This document shows positions 25,959 through 34,580 of a stretch of 64,000 nucleotides of DNA, one piece after another. The notes under the pieces were generated by a model. That model saw only the letters and a list, made by a program, of their open reading frames with translations. It made no database searches and had not been told where the DNA came from. Positions within the stretch are counted from its first letter, which is position 1, and each line of letters starts with the position of its first letter. Both the position numbers and the translations under genes were made by a program. The stretch comes from Shewanella mangrovisoli (lineage in GTDB: Bacteria; Pseudomonadota; Gammaproteobacteria; Enterobacterales; Shewanellaceae), in the NCBI RefSeq assembly GCF_019457635.1, contig NZ_CP080412.1:4648844-4712843 (forward strand), given 5' to 3'.

Positions 25959-26229
25959 TTAATACCAATCACATTAAATATCTAATCAGTTCAGAGCACC
26001 ACAGGCATCTCAATTCAAGGCGCCTTGACGAAGAAATGGTTATTCCCTTTTAAGTCAATGTAACACGGGAGTGAGATGCCTGTGAGGCTCCCGAAGGGGC
26101 GGGGTTGAACGGGCTTTATACTGCGTTTAAGGCTTTCGACAGAGCGCCACTATGCCTTCAAGCCTTCGCCTTGTCTAAAGCCCGTTTAACTCCCGCTGAA
26201 TGAACAGATATTTAATACGATTGGTATAA
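25959..26229. mobile_element. MITE-like element, 271 bp
   Basis: Terminal inverted repeats begin TTAATACCAATC and end GATTGGTATAA. The imperfect match extends inward about 30 bp (ATTAAATATCT on both ends). A second internal perfect repeat pairs CACAGGCATCTCA (26000-26012) with TGAGATGCCTGTG (26072-26084). There is no coding capacity. The right end abuts the stop codon of the PqiA-like gene exactly. TACCAATC-ended non-autonomous elements are, as I recall, frequent in Shewanella and Vibrio. It fills the 309-bp gap after the RND operon. Confidence 0.7.
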
Positions 26230-26865
26230 CTACAGAATCGGAGTTGGACGACGTACTAAGTAACCACTGGCGATGGAGAGAATGCAGTAGGCGGTAAAGA
26301 AGTAGAATCCACTCTCAAACTGCGCCTTAGTTTTGAGCATTTCGCCCATGCCACCCGAGGCATTGCCCGCCAAAAAGGTAATGATCAGAGCCACCACAAA
26401 CACATCGGCCATAGACCATTTCGCCAGCGCAGAGACCATATGATGAATGCGCCACTGCAACGCAACCGAACTCACGGTTTGTTGTACTAGCATCAGACTG
26501 AGTTTCACCGCGGGGATTATGATGCTAAACAGCATCACCAACCCAGCCACTAAGCCATTGCCGGTATTATATAATTCGGTGACTGTGCTCCAAATACTGC
26601 GTGTTTGCTGTAATACCTCCACCTCGCCCTTGAGATTATTCAGCCCCAACAGGCCACTGACCATATTCAACATGCCGCGGGCACTGTCGCGCCCCGAATC
26701 CTCATCGAAACTTTGTGCGACCTGCTCAATCCCTTGTTCGGTGAGTTTGGCCTTATCTATGCTGCCATTGAGACTCAAAATGGGCTGAGTTACGCCAGGG
26801 ATTAACAGCGCCAAAGACAGCAGAATAACGAGAATGGGAAGAAGAGAATTGCGTACACTGTTCAT
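26230..26865 (-). CDS. PqiA-like (paraquat-inducible protein A) membrane protein
   Basis: A 211-residue inner-membrane protein matching a single PqiA domain: an N-terminal helix (LLPILVILLSLALLIPGV), a periplasmic stretch, then three helices, including LFSIIIPAVKLSLML and KWSMADVFVVALIITFLAG. The latter is the typical 'W.M.DVFvva' signature. Full PqiA has two such domains, so this is a half-length member. PqiA/YebS proteins work with MCE-domain PqiB/YebT in lipid transport, but no MCE gene is adjacent. The stop codon is directly at the end of the MITE-like element. Confidence 0.75.
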   Translation of the reverse strand: MNSVRNSLLPILVILLSLALLIPGVTQPILSLNGSIDKAKLTEQGIEQVAQSFDEDSGRDSARGMLNMVSGLLGLNNLKGEVEVLQQTRSIWSTVTELYNTGNGLVAGLVMLFSIIIPAVKLSLMLVQQTVSSVALQWRIHHMVSALAKWSMADVFVVALIITFLAGNASGGMGEMLKTKAQFESGFYFFTAYCILSIASGYLVRRPTPIL

Positions 26866-26969
26866 AACAAAGCCCTTGGGAAATTTTGGCTCAGTGTACG
26901 GCCTTTCCCCTTATCGGGGCAATGAATGGCACCTGACATCGTGGCAGATATCAGGTGCGGCAATAGGCA

Positions 26970-28160
26970 TCAGTAGAAGGGTTTAGGATCGATATCCAGC
27001 GAGCTTGGCGACACGCCTCGTTCAATATGCAGATCCGACTTGAGTAGATCGACCATAACCACATCGGTATAACGTTTTGCTTTTAAAGAATAAAAACATT
27101 TTACGATCGGGTGTAATGCGTCCCTGTCCTTCGAGGTCCAGACGATACCTACGCGTCCGTCGGACAATTCGACCAAAGAGCCGACAGGATACACGCCGAC
27201 GCAGCGAATAAACTCGTATACCAGCTCTTGATCGAGGTGGAATGGCGTCAGACTCAGTAGGATCTTAAAGGCCGCCGCTGGGCTCATGGCCTCTTTGTAG
27301 CAACGAGTGGCGGTTAAGGCGTCGAAGATATCGACAATACAACTCATGCGACCATGGAGCGGGATTTCCTCGCCCTTTAATCCCCGAGGATAGCCTCGGC
27401 CATCGAGCTTTTCATGGTGCATCAGACAAACGTCTTTACTGACCTGAGATAGGCCCTTTGTTTCGTTCATAATCTCAAGTGCATAGACTTGATGCAGCTT
27501 CATATGTTCGAATTCTTCAGGGGTGAGTTTGCCAGGTTTGTGCAAAACTTTGTTATCGACCTTAATCTTGCCGATATCATGCAAAATACCACCGACCGCC
27601 ATCTCCCTGAGAATTGAACGGTCGAGTTTAAGGTATTTACCGAAAGTCACCAGCAGGAAGGCCACATTCACTGAATGCTCAAGCAGATAAGCATCCTTTG
27701 AACGCAGTGCTGACATGCATCTCAGTGCATCTTCATCCAATAAAACCGATTCAATCATGCTGTCGGCTAGGGCTTCGAAGGGGGCGACCTCTATCGCCTT
27801 ACCCTCAAAGGTTTCGGACAAGACTTTGCGGATCAAATCCTTAGCCTCAGTCAGAATGACCTGTGCCTGCTTTTGCTGATTCTCGCGGGTTGCTAACGGC
27901 TTTTTAACACCAGCAGACCCATCGTTACTGGCTTTGCGCTTAAAACCGCAATGTTCGGCCGACCGCTCAGTGTCGACCCAAACAAATTTGATCCCACTCC
28001 TCGTTAATTTAGCAATCGCATCCTTATGCTTGATTTGTCCTGCATTCGCAATCGCGAGCCGACCTTGATCACTTTTGTCTATCGCGCTGACAAACATACC
28101 CAGTGTCAATTGCGACACGGGCAATTTGATTAGGTCAACTGATTCTGCCGACTCACTCAT
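26970..28160 (-). CDS. HD-GYP cyclic-di-GMP phosphodiesterase
   Basis: A 396-residue protein with an N-terminal DUF3391 domain (LIKLPVSQLTLGMFVSAID, about 10-130) and an HD-GYP domain (about 155-330). Catalytic motifs are intact: HDIGKIKVD at residue 194, LHKPGKLTPEEFEHMKLH, and HHEKLDGRGYP ending at 256. It is therefore expected to hydrolyse c-di-GMP, which affects motility and biofilm. The ATG at 28158-28160 gives a normal DUF3391 start; an upstream in-frame ATG would add 23 residues unlike the family. It is monocistronic. Confidence 0.9.
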   Translation of the reverse strand: MSESAESVDLIKLPVSQLTLGMFVSAIDKSDQGRLAIANAGQIKHKDAIAKLTRSGIKFVWVDTERSAEHCGFKRKASNDGSAGVKKPLATRENQQKQAQVILTEAKDLIRKVLSETFEGKAIEVAPFEALADSMIESVLLDEDALRCMSALRSKDAYLLEHSVNVAFLLVTFGKYLKLDRSILREMAVGGILHDIGKIKVDNKVLHKPGKLTPEEFEHMKLHQVYALEIMNETKGLSQVSKDVCLMHHEKLDGRGYPRGLKGEEIPLHGRMSCIVDIFDALTATRCYKEAMSPAAAFKILLSLTPFHLDQELVYEFIRCVGVYPVGSLVELSDGRVGIVWTSKDRDALHPIVKCFYSLKAKRYTDVVMVDLLKSDLHIERGVSPSSLDIDPKPFY

Positions 28161-28377
28161 ATCTAGCAACCCCAAGGCATAGAGAAAATGACTGCTATTT
28201 ACTACGCAGCTTGCCGCCCTATTGGGCATATTAGCTGTGACTTATCTCTTGGTAGTATAGGACAGTTTATCCTGCATTCTAAGCCGAGGGAGGGAAAAGC
28301 ACCATATGCTTTGATGACGAGCATCAAAGAACCAGATAAAAACCAAGCAGAATGATGGGGTATTGCTCAACCAAGAG

Positions 28378-28620
28378 CTAATTGGTTAATAATACGGTAT
28401 TTTTTAGCATCATACATTCGAAGCTTGTCACCATCCAGCGGCGATATTGGCAGTTGTAGCAAGAGCGCATTTCATCATCGACCTGCTCATCCTCATCGTC
28501 GGGCGCAAAGCGAGAACACAGCTGTGCCGCTCGCCTTGCTTCAGGATATTGCTGCAAACCCGCTCGAAAAATCCAACGTTCGGTCTCGTATTCAAACTGG
28601 TTGAGAAGTTCCTGGTTCAT
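28378..28620 (-). CDS. Small four-cysteine protein, last gene of the ECF operon
   Basis: I do not recognise this 80-residue protein. It is acidic in the middle (APDDEDEQVDDE) and carries Cys at LCSRF, SCYNCQY and FECMM, so a metal-binding or disulfide site is possible. There is no signal peptide or membrane segment. GAGGTGAAG precedes the ATG (28618-28620), and it starts seven bases after the stop of the TiaS-like gene, so it is probably co-transcribed. The first half (LLNQFEYETERWIFRAGLQQYPEARRAAQL) is helical. Function unknown. Confidence 0.65.
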   Translation of the reverse strand: MNQELLNQFEYETERWIFRAGLQQYPEARRAAQLCSRFAPDDEDEQVDDEMRSCYNCQYRRWMVTSFECMMLKNTVLLTN

Positions 28621-28627
28621 CTTCACC

Positions 28628-29365
28628 TCAATAGTCCTGCAATGCTTGTTTGCCCGCATTACGCCACTGCTCACCGTCACGGCTAACGAGCAATACAAAT
28701 TGATGCTCAAGATAAACGGCCTTCACTTTGCCTTTGAGTTGAACCTTTTCATCCGCCGCTAAACGGGTTTTATCTGTGCTCATTACCGCATCGAGGCCTG
28801 TCTGTTCGAGTATTTCTGCCACAGTTAACTCGAGGGACACTTCCTCAAGCTGACCGAGTTTGATTTGCCCCTTAACGCGCCCATCACTGCCCATTAAACG
28901 CAGCCCTAATCCCGCCAAAGCACCAATCACGCCCTGGCCAGTACCACCGTGCTCGGTGAGTTGGATCTGTAACTGCTCGGCAAGCTGATAAGCGGCCGCT
29001 TTGGTGATCACTTCGCGCTTGGCTCTGAGCCCAAAGTCTATCAACGTATTCACATCATAGTCGGAATCGATATCCAAAATTGCAATGCCAGGATCCGCCT
29101 TTGGCGCCGATTCGGCCACTAGATGCGCGACCGCCAGACGATGGATATCCGCCTGCGATAATGGCGACTGCAACGCAAAACACATGGCACTGTTGTGGGA
29201 GGTGTAAGGAATATCTGGATGCACAAACAACTGATGCCGCGTCACAAAGGAGGCCTTGCCCCCCGAGGTTTGCGCGAGTAATAGTGCAATTTCCTCGGCA
29301 ATCTCGCCTGTGCCTTTAGTGCCAATGTCGTCGGTATCGTCGATACAAATAAGCCAATTTTTCAT
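28628..29365 (-). CDS. Stand-alone TiaS-like (agmatinylcytidine synthetase-like) protein
   Basis: A 245-residue protein resembling the N-terminal catalytic half of archaeal TiaS, which uses ATP to attach agmatine to a cytidine of tRNA-Ile2. Matching features are the opening WLICIDDTDDIGTKGTGEIA (the 'GIDDTD' nucleotide/Mg motif) and FVTRHQLFVHPDIPYTSHN (TiaS 'LvRLNPNvPwKTRGN'). GTGQGVIGALAGLGLRLMG corresponds to TiaS 'GrGvvGAlAAIG'. The OB-fold and zinc-ribbon C-terminal domains that bind tRNA are missing. Bacteria modify this tRNA with TilS, so another substrate is likely. It sits 15 bp after the ECF S gene in one operon. The comparison is from memory. Confidence 0.65.
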   Translation of the reverse strand: MKNWLICIDDTDDIGTKGTGEIAEEIALLLAQTSGGKASFVTRHQLFVHPDIPYTSHNSAMCFALQSPLSQADIHRLAVAHLVAESAPKADPGIAILDIDSDYDVNTLIDFGLRAKREVITKAAAYQLAEQLQIQLTEHGGTGQGVIGALAGLGLRLMGSDGRVKGQIKLGQLEEVSLELTVAEILEQTGLDAVMSTDKTRLAADEKVQLKGKVKAVYLEHQFVLLVSRDGEQWRNAGKQALQDY

Positions 29366-29380
29366 CGGTATTCCTAGCAG

Positions 29381-29923
29381 TTAAAACTTGTCGCGGTGGA
29401 GGAGATCATGGGCCTTAAGCCTATGCAACACAGGCGGCACCAGCAAGGCACCTAAGGTGGCAAAGAATCCGCCCTTAAGCACGCTTGCTCCCCATTGGAT
29501 AAGCACGACGTCGAAGGCCATGCCCGCCAATGCATTGGTAAGCGCCACTTTTACCGCCCAGGCCATACAGCCAATAATGCCTAAGATCACGCAGCGCCAA
29601 TGCAGGCTTAATGTGAGCGGTAACAGTAAAGCCACGAGATCCATCGCAATCGCTGGTAAGATAAACTTCAATAAAATCATTGGGCCGCCCTTGCCGACAC
29701 CGAGCGCCATGGCGACTAAGCCTGCTATCCCGCCACAGGCAATCATGCTGCCGAAACGCCCAAGCACGCCGTAGCAAATCAAGTAGAAGAAGCTCATTAA
29801 AAACATGCTGTGACCTGAGATCCCAAGCTTGAGCCTTAACATTCCCGTCAAGGCCACCAGCAAGGTGGCGCAAAAACCAATAAACAACGAGTCCTGTAGA
29901 CTCAGAGGGAGTTTTTTCTTCAT
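29381..29923 (-). CDS. ECF transporter S component-like membrane protein
   Basis: A 180-residue inner-membrane protein with five to six helices (for example DSLFIGFCATLLVALTGML, GHSMFLMSFFYLICYGVLG, GSMIACGGIAGLVAMALG). Size and topology fit the substrate-binding S subunit of an energy-coupling-factor vitamin transporter. Its ATG overlaps the stop of the T-component gene (ATGA), and GAGAGAC lies before it; a TTG start eight codons upstream is rejected. I cannot assign it to a named S family, so the substrate is unknown. Its identity as S relies partly on its place beside the T and ATPase genes. Confidence 0.7.
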   Translation of the reverse strand: MKKKLPLSLQDSLFIGFCATLLVALTGMLRLKLGISGHSMFLMSFFYLICYGVLGRFGSMIACGGIAGLVAMALGVGKGGPMILLKFILPAIAMDLVALLLPLTLSLHWRCVILGIIGCMAWAVKVALTNALAGMAFDVVLIQWGASVLKGGFFATLGALLVPPVLHRLKAHDLLHRDKF

Positions 29924-30603
29924 TTTTTGTCTCTCGGTGAGTGCCAATGGGTGACACGCGTACTCTTGCCAAAGTGACGACTCTGGGCCGCAATCGCCAT
30001 CTGACGAGATAATTTAAGTAATTGGATTAATACGGGAAACAGCACGCAATACACTAGCTCTGGCCAATTTTTAGGATTTCGCAGCGCCTTAGGGGTAATG
30101 CGTGCGCCGCGCAGACATTGGATCTGGTAAATCTCACGCACTTCGTCCGCCATAAAGGGCAGCAGACTCAAAGAAGCTGCCACCACAAAGGCCCATTTAG
30201 TTGGCAAAAAAGCACTTAACACTTCGCCGATACGCTCGGGCGCCGCCGTGATACACAACCACCAGCCGGGGATAGTCGCTAGAATAATCCGCCCGACCAC
30301 CACGGCGCCTTGAGCTAAATGGCCAACCCCATAGAGCAACAGATACAGACTCAAGGTAATTGTCAGTTGAATCGCGCCGAGTTTAACCACCCCCATGATG
30401 CTGCCGCGGCGCGCTAAACCATGGAGCACGAGCAAGCCATTGATCGCCACCAACGGCAGTAATAAATCGGCGGGTAACACAAAGGCGCAGGCAGAGAGCA
30501 CACAGACCAACAATAGCGATAGCGCGCATAGCGTAGTTTCTTGGCGTTCGCGACTCCAACGCCTGCGAGCTCGTAGTCGCCAGCGACGGCAACTAACCCA
30601 CAT
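29920..30603 (-). CDS. ECF transporter T component (EcfT/CbiQ-like)
   Basis: A 227-residue membrane scaffold of an ECF transporter. It has four to five helices and the two conserved cytoplasmic Ala-Arg-Gly-type coupling motifs near the C-terminus (IQCLRGARIT and MAIAAQSRHFG), which dock into the ATPases. The ATG at 30601-30603 is preferred because GGAGGAGCGCT precedes it. It overlaps the 3' end of the ATPase gene by 11 bp. The N-terminus is very Arg-rich (CRRWRLRARRRWSRER). Confidence 0.8.
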   Translation of the reverse strand: MWVSCRRWRLRARRRWSRERQETTLCALSLLLVCVLSACAFVLPADLLLPLVAINGLLVLHGLARRGSIMGVVKLGAIQLTITLSLYLLLYGVGHLAQGAVVVGRIILATIPGWWLCITAAPERIGEVLSAFLPTKWAFVVAASLSLLPFMADEVREIYQIQCLRGARITPKALRNPKNWPELVYCVLFPVLIQLLKLSRQMAIAAQSRHFGKSTRVTHWHSPRDKK

Positions 30604-31957
30604 AGCGCTCCTCCATCCCCATAGCATCTTCCGTCAGCAAGCCATTGTGTAAACTGAGTTGCCTAGACACGGCACTATGCTCCACCACTCTGTGACTGCT
30701 CATTAGAATCGCACAGCCCTGCGCCCTAAGACGCTTGAGCAGGAACCACACTTTTCGGTAATAGTGCTTATCCATGCCAGCAAGCGGGTCATCGAGTAAC
30801 AGTACCTTAGGCTGCAGGCAGGCCAAGGATGCCAAGGCAACCAAATGCTGCTGCCCGTAGGACAATTTATGGGGAGATTGTTCGGCAAGCGCCATCAACT
30901 CGAGATCAAGCAGCATTTGCTCGGCACGCTCTTTAGGGAGTTCGAAACGATTCAGGCTAAATTGCATCTCGGCTAACACGCTGGTTTCAAACAGTTGTCG
31001 ACTCGGCCTTTGGATTAATAATCCTAACTCGGCACCATAGATGCCCAATTTAGGTTTACGACCTAAGACTTTGAGCGGCAAACGCAGCTTTAGGTTGAGC
31101 ATCCCGGCTAAGGATTTTAGTAGGCTAGTTTTACCCGAGCCATTATCCCCGACCAGAGTCACTATCTCACCCGCATGTAACTGAAACCCCTGCGGACAGC
31201 TAAACAAAGGCTGACTACCGTCGAAACAGAAATCGAACGCCTCGGCGCTGACCAGCACTTTACCTACATGACAGGATCCCCAAGGTTTAACTGGCGTATC
31301 AATCGGTTGAGTATCGCTAACTGTGTAGATACCTGCGGATAAACGGCCAGCCTCCAATTGCCAATAATGCTGGATAATCTCGGCAAACGCCGCCGCATTA
31401 TGCTCCACCAGCACCAGCGCCATGCCTTCGGCAATAAGATTGCGCAGCACCACTAATAGCTCAGCCACACCGTGATCATCGAGCTGTGCCCATGGCTCAT
31501 CGAGCAGCAATAAGTGCGGCTCGCACACCAGCTGAGCGGCGATCATCAAACGGTATTTTTGGCCGAGGGAAAGGGTACTGACTTGGGTATCGAGCCGCAG
31601 AAACAACCCAACGCGTCGCAGCGCTAACTGCACCTTAGGCAACATATTCTCGGCGGGAATGCCGAGATTCTCTAAGGCGAAGGCGACTTCGGCGCCCACG
31701 GTTTGCCTTAATAGCTGAGTTTGAGGATCCTGCATCACTAAGCCAGTGATCAGCTCGGGATGACGCCAAATATCACCCTCATGCGGGCGATTCTGCACGC
31801 CCGCAAGCAGGTTTAATAGACTCGATTTACCCGAACCCGTTGGCCCGCTGACACAATGGCATTGACCAGCGCTAATCCCTAGACTGACCTCCAGTAATAC
31901 AGGGGTTAATTGGCTGCCATAGTTAAAGCTGACACCTTCGAGCTCGAGTAATTTCAT
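30593..31957 (-). CDS. ECF transporter ATPase, two fused ABC domains
   Basis: A 454-residue cytosolic protein with two complete ABC ATPase domains. Domain 1 has GPTGSGKSSLL (Walker A), LSLGQKYRL (signature) and LLLLDEPWAQLDD (Walker B). Domain 2 has GDNGSGKTSLL, LSYGQQHLV and VLLLDDPLAGMD, where the catalytic Glu after Walker B is Pro-shifted (LLDDP instead of LDEP), so one of the two sites may be degenerate. Fusion of EcfA and EcfA' is common in YkoD-like systems. It starts one base after the TonB receptor stop. Confidence 0.88.
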   Translation of the reverse strand: MKLLELEGVSFNYGSQLTPVLLEVSLGISAGQCHCVSGPTGSGKSSLLNLLAGVQNRPHEGDIWRHPELITGLVMQDPQTQLLRQTVGAEVAFALENLGIPAENMLPKVQLALRRVGLFLRLDTQVSTLSLGQKYRLMIAAQLVCEPHLLLLDEPWAQLDDHGVAELLVVLRNLIAEGMALVLVEHNAAAFAEIIQHYWQLEAGRLSAGIYTVSDTQPIDTPVKPWGSCHVGKVLVSAEAFDFCFDGSQPLFSCPQGFQLHAGEIVTLVGDNGSGKTSLLKSLAGMLNLKLRLPLKVLGRKPKLGIYGAELGLLIQRPSRQLFETSVLAEMQFSLNRFELPKERAEQMLLDLELMALAEQSPHKLSYGQQHLVALASLACLQPKVLLLDDPLAGMDKHYYRKVWFLLKRLRAQGCAILMSSHRVVEHSAVSRQLSLHNGLLTEDAMGMEERYVG

Positions 31958-31958
31958 C

Positions 31959-34172
31959 TTAAATTTGCCAGTTCACACCCACAAAGAACTGACGGCCAGC
32001 CTGAGGCAGGGCTTCACTCTGGTAGTAGTTCTCATCCAATAGGTTAGTGGCGCGCAGATACACTTCTAACTTATCGGCGATCAGCGGTTGCACTAAGTTA
32101 ATGTCCACTAGGGTGTAGTTATCCAGCGACTGTTGTTGATACTGGTTCTGCCCGTTCACTTTCACCTGAGTCGCATAAACCTGATCGAGGATACGCTCCA
32201 CATTCAGGTGAATTTGCGTCTCGAAGGGGAACTCGTAACTCATCTGCCAGCGCAGCTGATGACGAGGACGGTATTGCAGCGCATCTAAGGTATCGTCGCC
32301 TTCCATTTCTTTCGAATCTAAGAAACTGTAGGAGAAGCTCAGATCTAAATGCTCAATCGCATGGTTGTTAATTTGGAAATCAATCCCTTTGAACTCATAG
32401 CGCCCCATATTTTGGTAGAAACCATCGGTATCTTTGGCGATATAGTTCTTCGCATCCGTGTAATAACCGTAGAGCGAGAAGTCGGTGCTAGCTGGTAAGT
32501 TTTGCTCCAGACCCAGCTCGACATGTTTAGATTCTTCCGCTTCTAGCTCACTATTGCCCGATGATTGCGAGTACAGGTTCACCATAGAGGGGAAACGCAC
32601 TTTACGGGCCACACTCAGGCTCAAGCGTGAATCGGGTACCACCTGCCAATAGCTAGAGGCCATTGCCGAGTAGTTATCATCCGTACCATCGGAGGTATCG
32701 AGTGAGTGGAAGGCACCACCGAAGGTAAAGCCATAGTTGTGCTCAGATTGATACTGATATTCGGCCGCAGCGGTATATAACCATGCAGAATCATTTAGGT
32801 TTTCAGCACCGCCGGAACCGCTACCATTGCCACCACCAGAGCCTGTTCCACCGCCACTACCAGTGCCACCACCAGAGCCTGTTCCGCCGCCGCTACCAGT
32901 GCCACCACCCGAGCCTGTTCCGCCGCCGCTACCAGTGCCACCACCCGAGCCTGTACCGCCGCCACTACCAGTGCCACCACCAGAGCCTGTACCACTACCG
33001 CTACCTGAGCCGCTGCCAGAACCTGAGCCTGTGCCCGAGTTATTCCCCGTGCCACTGCCAGTATCGCTTGAGTAAGTATCGACGACTGACTTCCAACTCT
33101 GTTCTTCAGCAATCACAGAGGTGGTTAACAGTCCGGCCTTATGGAAATCGGTGATCAGCTGTAAATTGACCCCTTGCACCACGGAGCGGCCATCTTGAGT
33201 TTGCGTCAATGCCTGATAGGTTTCATCGGCATAGGCCGCTTCTAAGGTATCGCTTTGATTGTGATAACCAAATCCACGCAGAGTAAAGGTATCGTCAAAC
33301 TGATGGGCTAAGCCAAGTTGGAAGGTATGTGAGTCGTAATCGTCGGTACGTTCATACTTAAGTTTGCCGCTACCAGTACCATCACGGGCAGGTTTGCCCC
33401 ACTCACCATTGCGCAGTGCCATGTTGGCAATCAATTGGGTCTTATCCGATAACCAGTAACTGCCTTGGGCATAGACGTTGGTGACTTCTTTATCTGAGTT
33501 AGCACGCAGCTCACCGTCTTGATATTGGGTCGGCTCGAAATCGTTCGACATAGGGTAGCCATCGGTCTGTTGACGGCTAACACTCACCAATCCCTGCCAA
33601 TCATCACCCGAGCCAGCGGCGCTGATATCACCATTGAAGGTATTGTCTTTGCCCGCTTCCAAGCGTCCAGACAGAGCAGGCGCAGTACTGCCCTGCTTAG
33701 TAATAATATTGATCACCCCACCAGCGCCACTTGGGCCGTACAGCACTGAGGTCGGTCCGACCGACACTTCAACCGAGGCAATTTGGCTGGTTGGGATCAC
33801 GCTTGGGTCGAACTGGCCATCATCGGCACTGCTCATGGGCACGCCGTTCACCAGTAAAGTGACATGGCGTGTCTTAAAACCACGAATATCGACCCTTGGA
33901 GTGCCATCACCACCCACACGGATATACACCCCGGGCACATTCTTCAGTACTTGATCTAAGGTCTGCGCACCTAAAGCGCGGATTTCGGCTTCGTCTATGC
34001 TCCAATGGGTGGTCGCCAATTGCTCGGCATCGGCACCTTCACCATGGACGACAATGACTTCATTCACATTCAGCAGGGGATCACGGGCGATTTCATCGGC
34101 GTTGGCGCTAAAACTCAACCCAATCGCAAGCGCTAAGGACGACACTCTAAAGGCGGTATTTCTGGTAATCAT
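31959..34172 (-). CDS. TonB-dependent outer-membrane receptor with Gly-rich insert
   Basis: A 737-residue receptor, first gene of the operon. It has a signal peptide (FRVSSLALAIGLSFSANA), a TonB-box-like NEVIVVHGEG, a plug domain (QTLDQVLKNVPGVYIRVGG, ... GPSGAGGVINIITK) and a 22-stranded barrel ending QFFVGVNWQI. At about residues 370-450 it carries a long Gly/Ser/Thr repeat, coded by 36-bp units, in a predicted extracellular loop. No Fur box or riboswitch is apparent upstream, so an iron substrate is not indicated. With the ECF genes it would import a scarce small molecule across both membranes. The ribosome site is weak. Confidence 0.88.
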   Translation of the reverse strand: MITRNTAFRVSSLALAIGLSFSANADEIARDPLLNVNEVIVVHGEGADAEQLATTHWSIDEAEIRALGAQTLDQVLKNVPGVYIRVGGDGTPRVDIRGFKTRHVTLLVNGVPMSSADDGQFDPSVIPTSQIASVEVSVGPTSVLYGPSGAGGVINIITKQGSTAPALSGRLEAGKDNTFNGDISAAGSGDDWQGLVSVSRQQTDGYPMSNDFEPTQYQDGELRANSDKEVTNVYAQGSYWLSDKTQLIANMALRNGEWGKPARDGTGSGKLKYERTDDYDSHTFQLGLAHQFDDTFTLRGFGYHNQSDTLEAAYADETYQALTQTQDGRSVVQGVNLQLITDFHKAGLLTTSVIAEEQSWKSVVDTYSSDTGSGTGNNSGTGSGSGSGSGSGSGTGSGGGTGSGGGTGSGGGTGSGGGTGSGGGTGSGGGTGSGGGTGSGGGTGSGGGNGSGSGGAENLNDSAWLYTAAAEYQYQSEHNYGFTFGGAFHSLDTSDGTDDNYSAMASSYWQVVPDSRLSLSVARKVRFPSMVNLYSQSSGNSELEAEESKHVELGLEQNLPASTDFSLYGYYTDAKNYIAKDTDGFYQNMGRYEFKGIDFQINNHAIEHLDLSFSYSFLDSKEMEGDDTLDALQYRPRHQLRWQMSYEFPFETQIHLNVERILDQVYATQVKVNGQNQYQQQSLDNYTLVDINLVQPLIADKLEVYLRATNLLDENYYQSEALPQAGRQFFVGVNWQI
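32839..32982. repeat. Four 36-bp tandem repeats inside the TonB receptor gene
   Basis: Units start at 32839, 32875, 32911 and 32947, with a fifth partial unit from 32983. Each encodes a 12-residue Gly/Thr/Ser unit (GTGSGGGTGSGG type). The units differ by only a few silent changes, and less regular Gly/Ser codons flank them. The array stays in frame, so slippage would change loop length by 12 residues. Confidence 0.9.
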
Positions 34173-34580
34173 ATTATTGTTGTCATACAGGAAGTTTAGG
34201 ATGTGCCCCCTATTGTGGTCTGAGGAATTTCCGCCTCAACTGAAAAACAATCAAAAACCAACTCAGATCGACTAATTGCAACAAATGGAAAACGCCATCT
34301 GTCACAAAGAGACAAAATGTCCAACACAGACGACGGTATCGACAAAAAGACCCATCTAGGTCACATTTTTTAGCGTCTCGAAATGAGACTATGGCAAAAG
34401 TCACACACTCGTGGGTTGCATCTTGACACTCGCGGCCTCGGCCTTTAATTTGAGCGAAAGATTCTTATTTACACGTTCTCACCCACTTGGTGTAAATGAC
34501 TTTAAAAAGAATGGATTAACTTATCGCTGACTGCCGGAACTTCAGCCACTACCTTCATCTCGTTACCTTTGGAGTTTTAT
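34173..34580. other. 408-bp divergent gap between the TonB receptor and menF
   Basis: I see only a small hairpin (GTCTC/GAGAC at 34375-34389) beside a TGTGACCTAGATGGG half-match to a CRP site on the minus strand. I looked for the conserved cores of cobalamin and thiamine riboswitches and for a Fur box and saw none. Confidence 0.4.

Noticed and set aside
32839..32982. Possible CRISPR-like 36-bp repeats
   Set aside because: The units are directly adjacent with no spacers and lie in frame inside a coding sequence.
32827..33075. Proline-rich frame (PPPEPVPPPLPV type) on the plus strand
   Set aside because: It is the antisense shadow of the glycine repeat in the TonB receptor gene; any Gly/Ser codon repeat gives an open Pro-rich complement.
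34173..34580. Cobalamin or thiamine riboswitch, or Fur box, before the TonB receptor
   Set aside because: None of the conserved core strings (for example GCCACTG or CTGAGA) or an AATGATAATC-like site is present at a fitting position.
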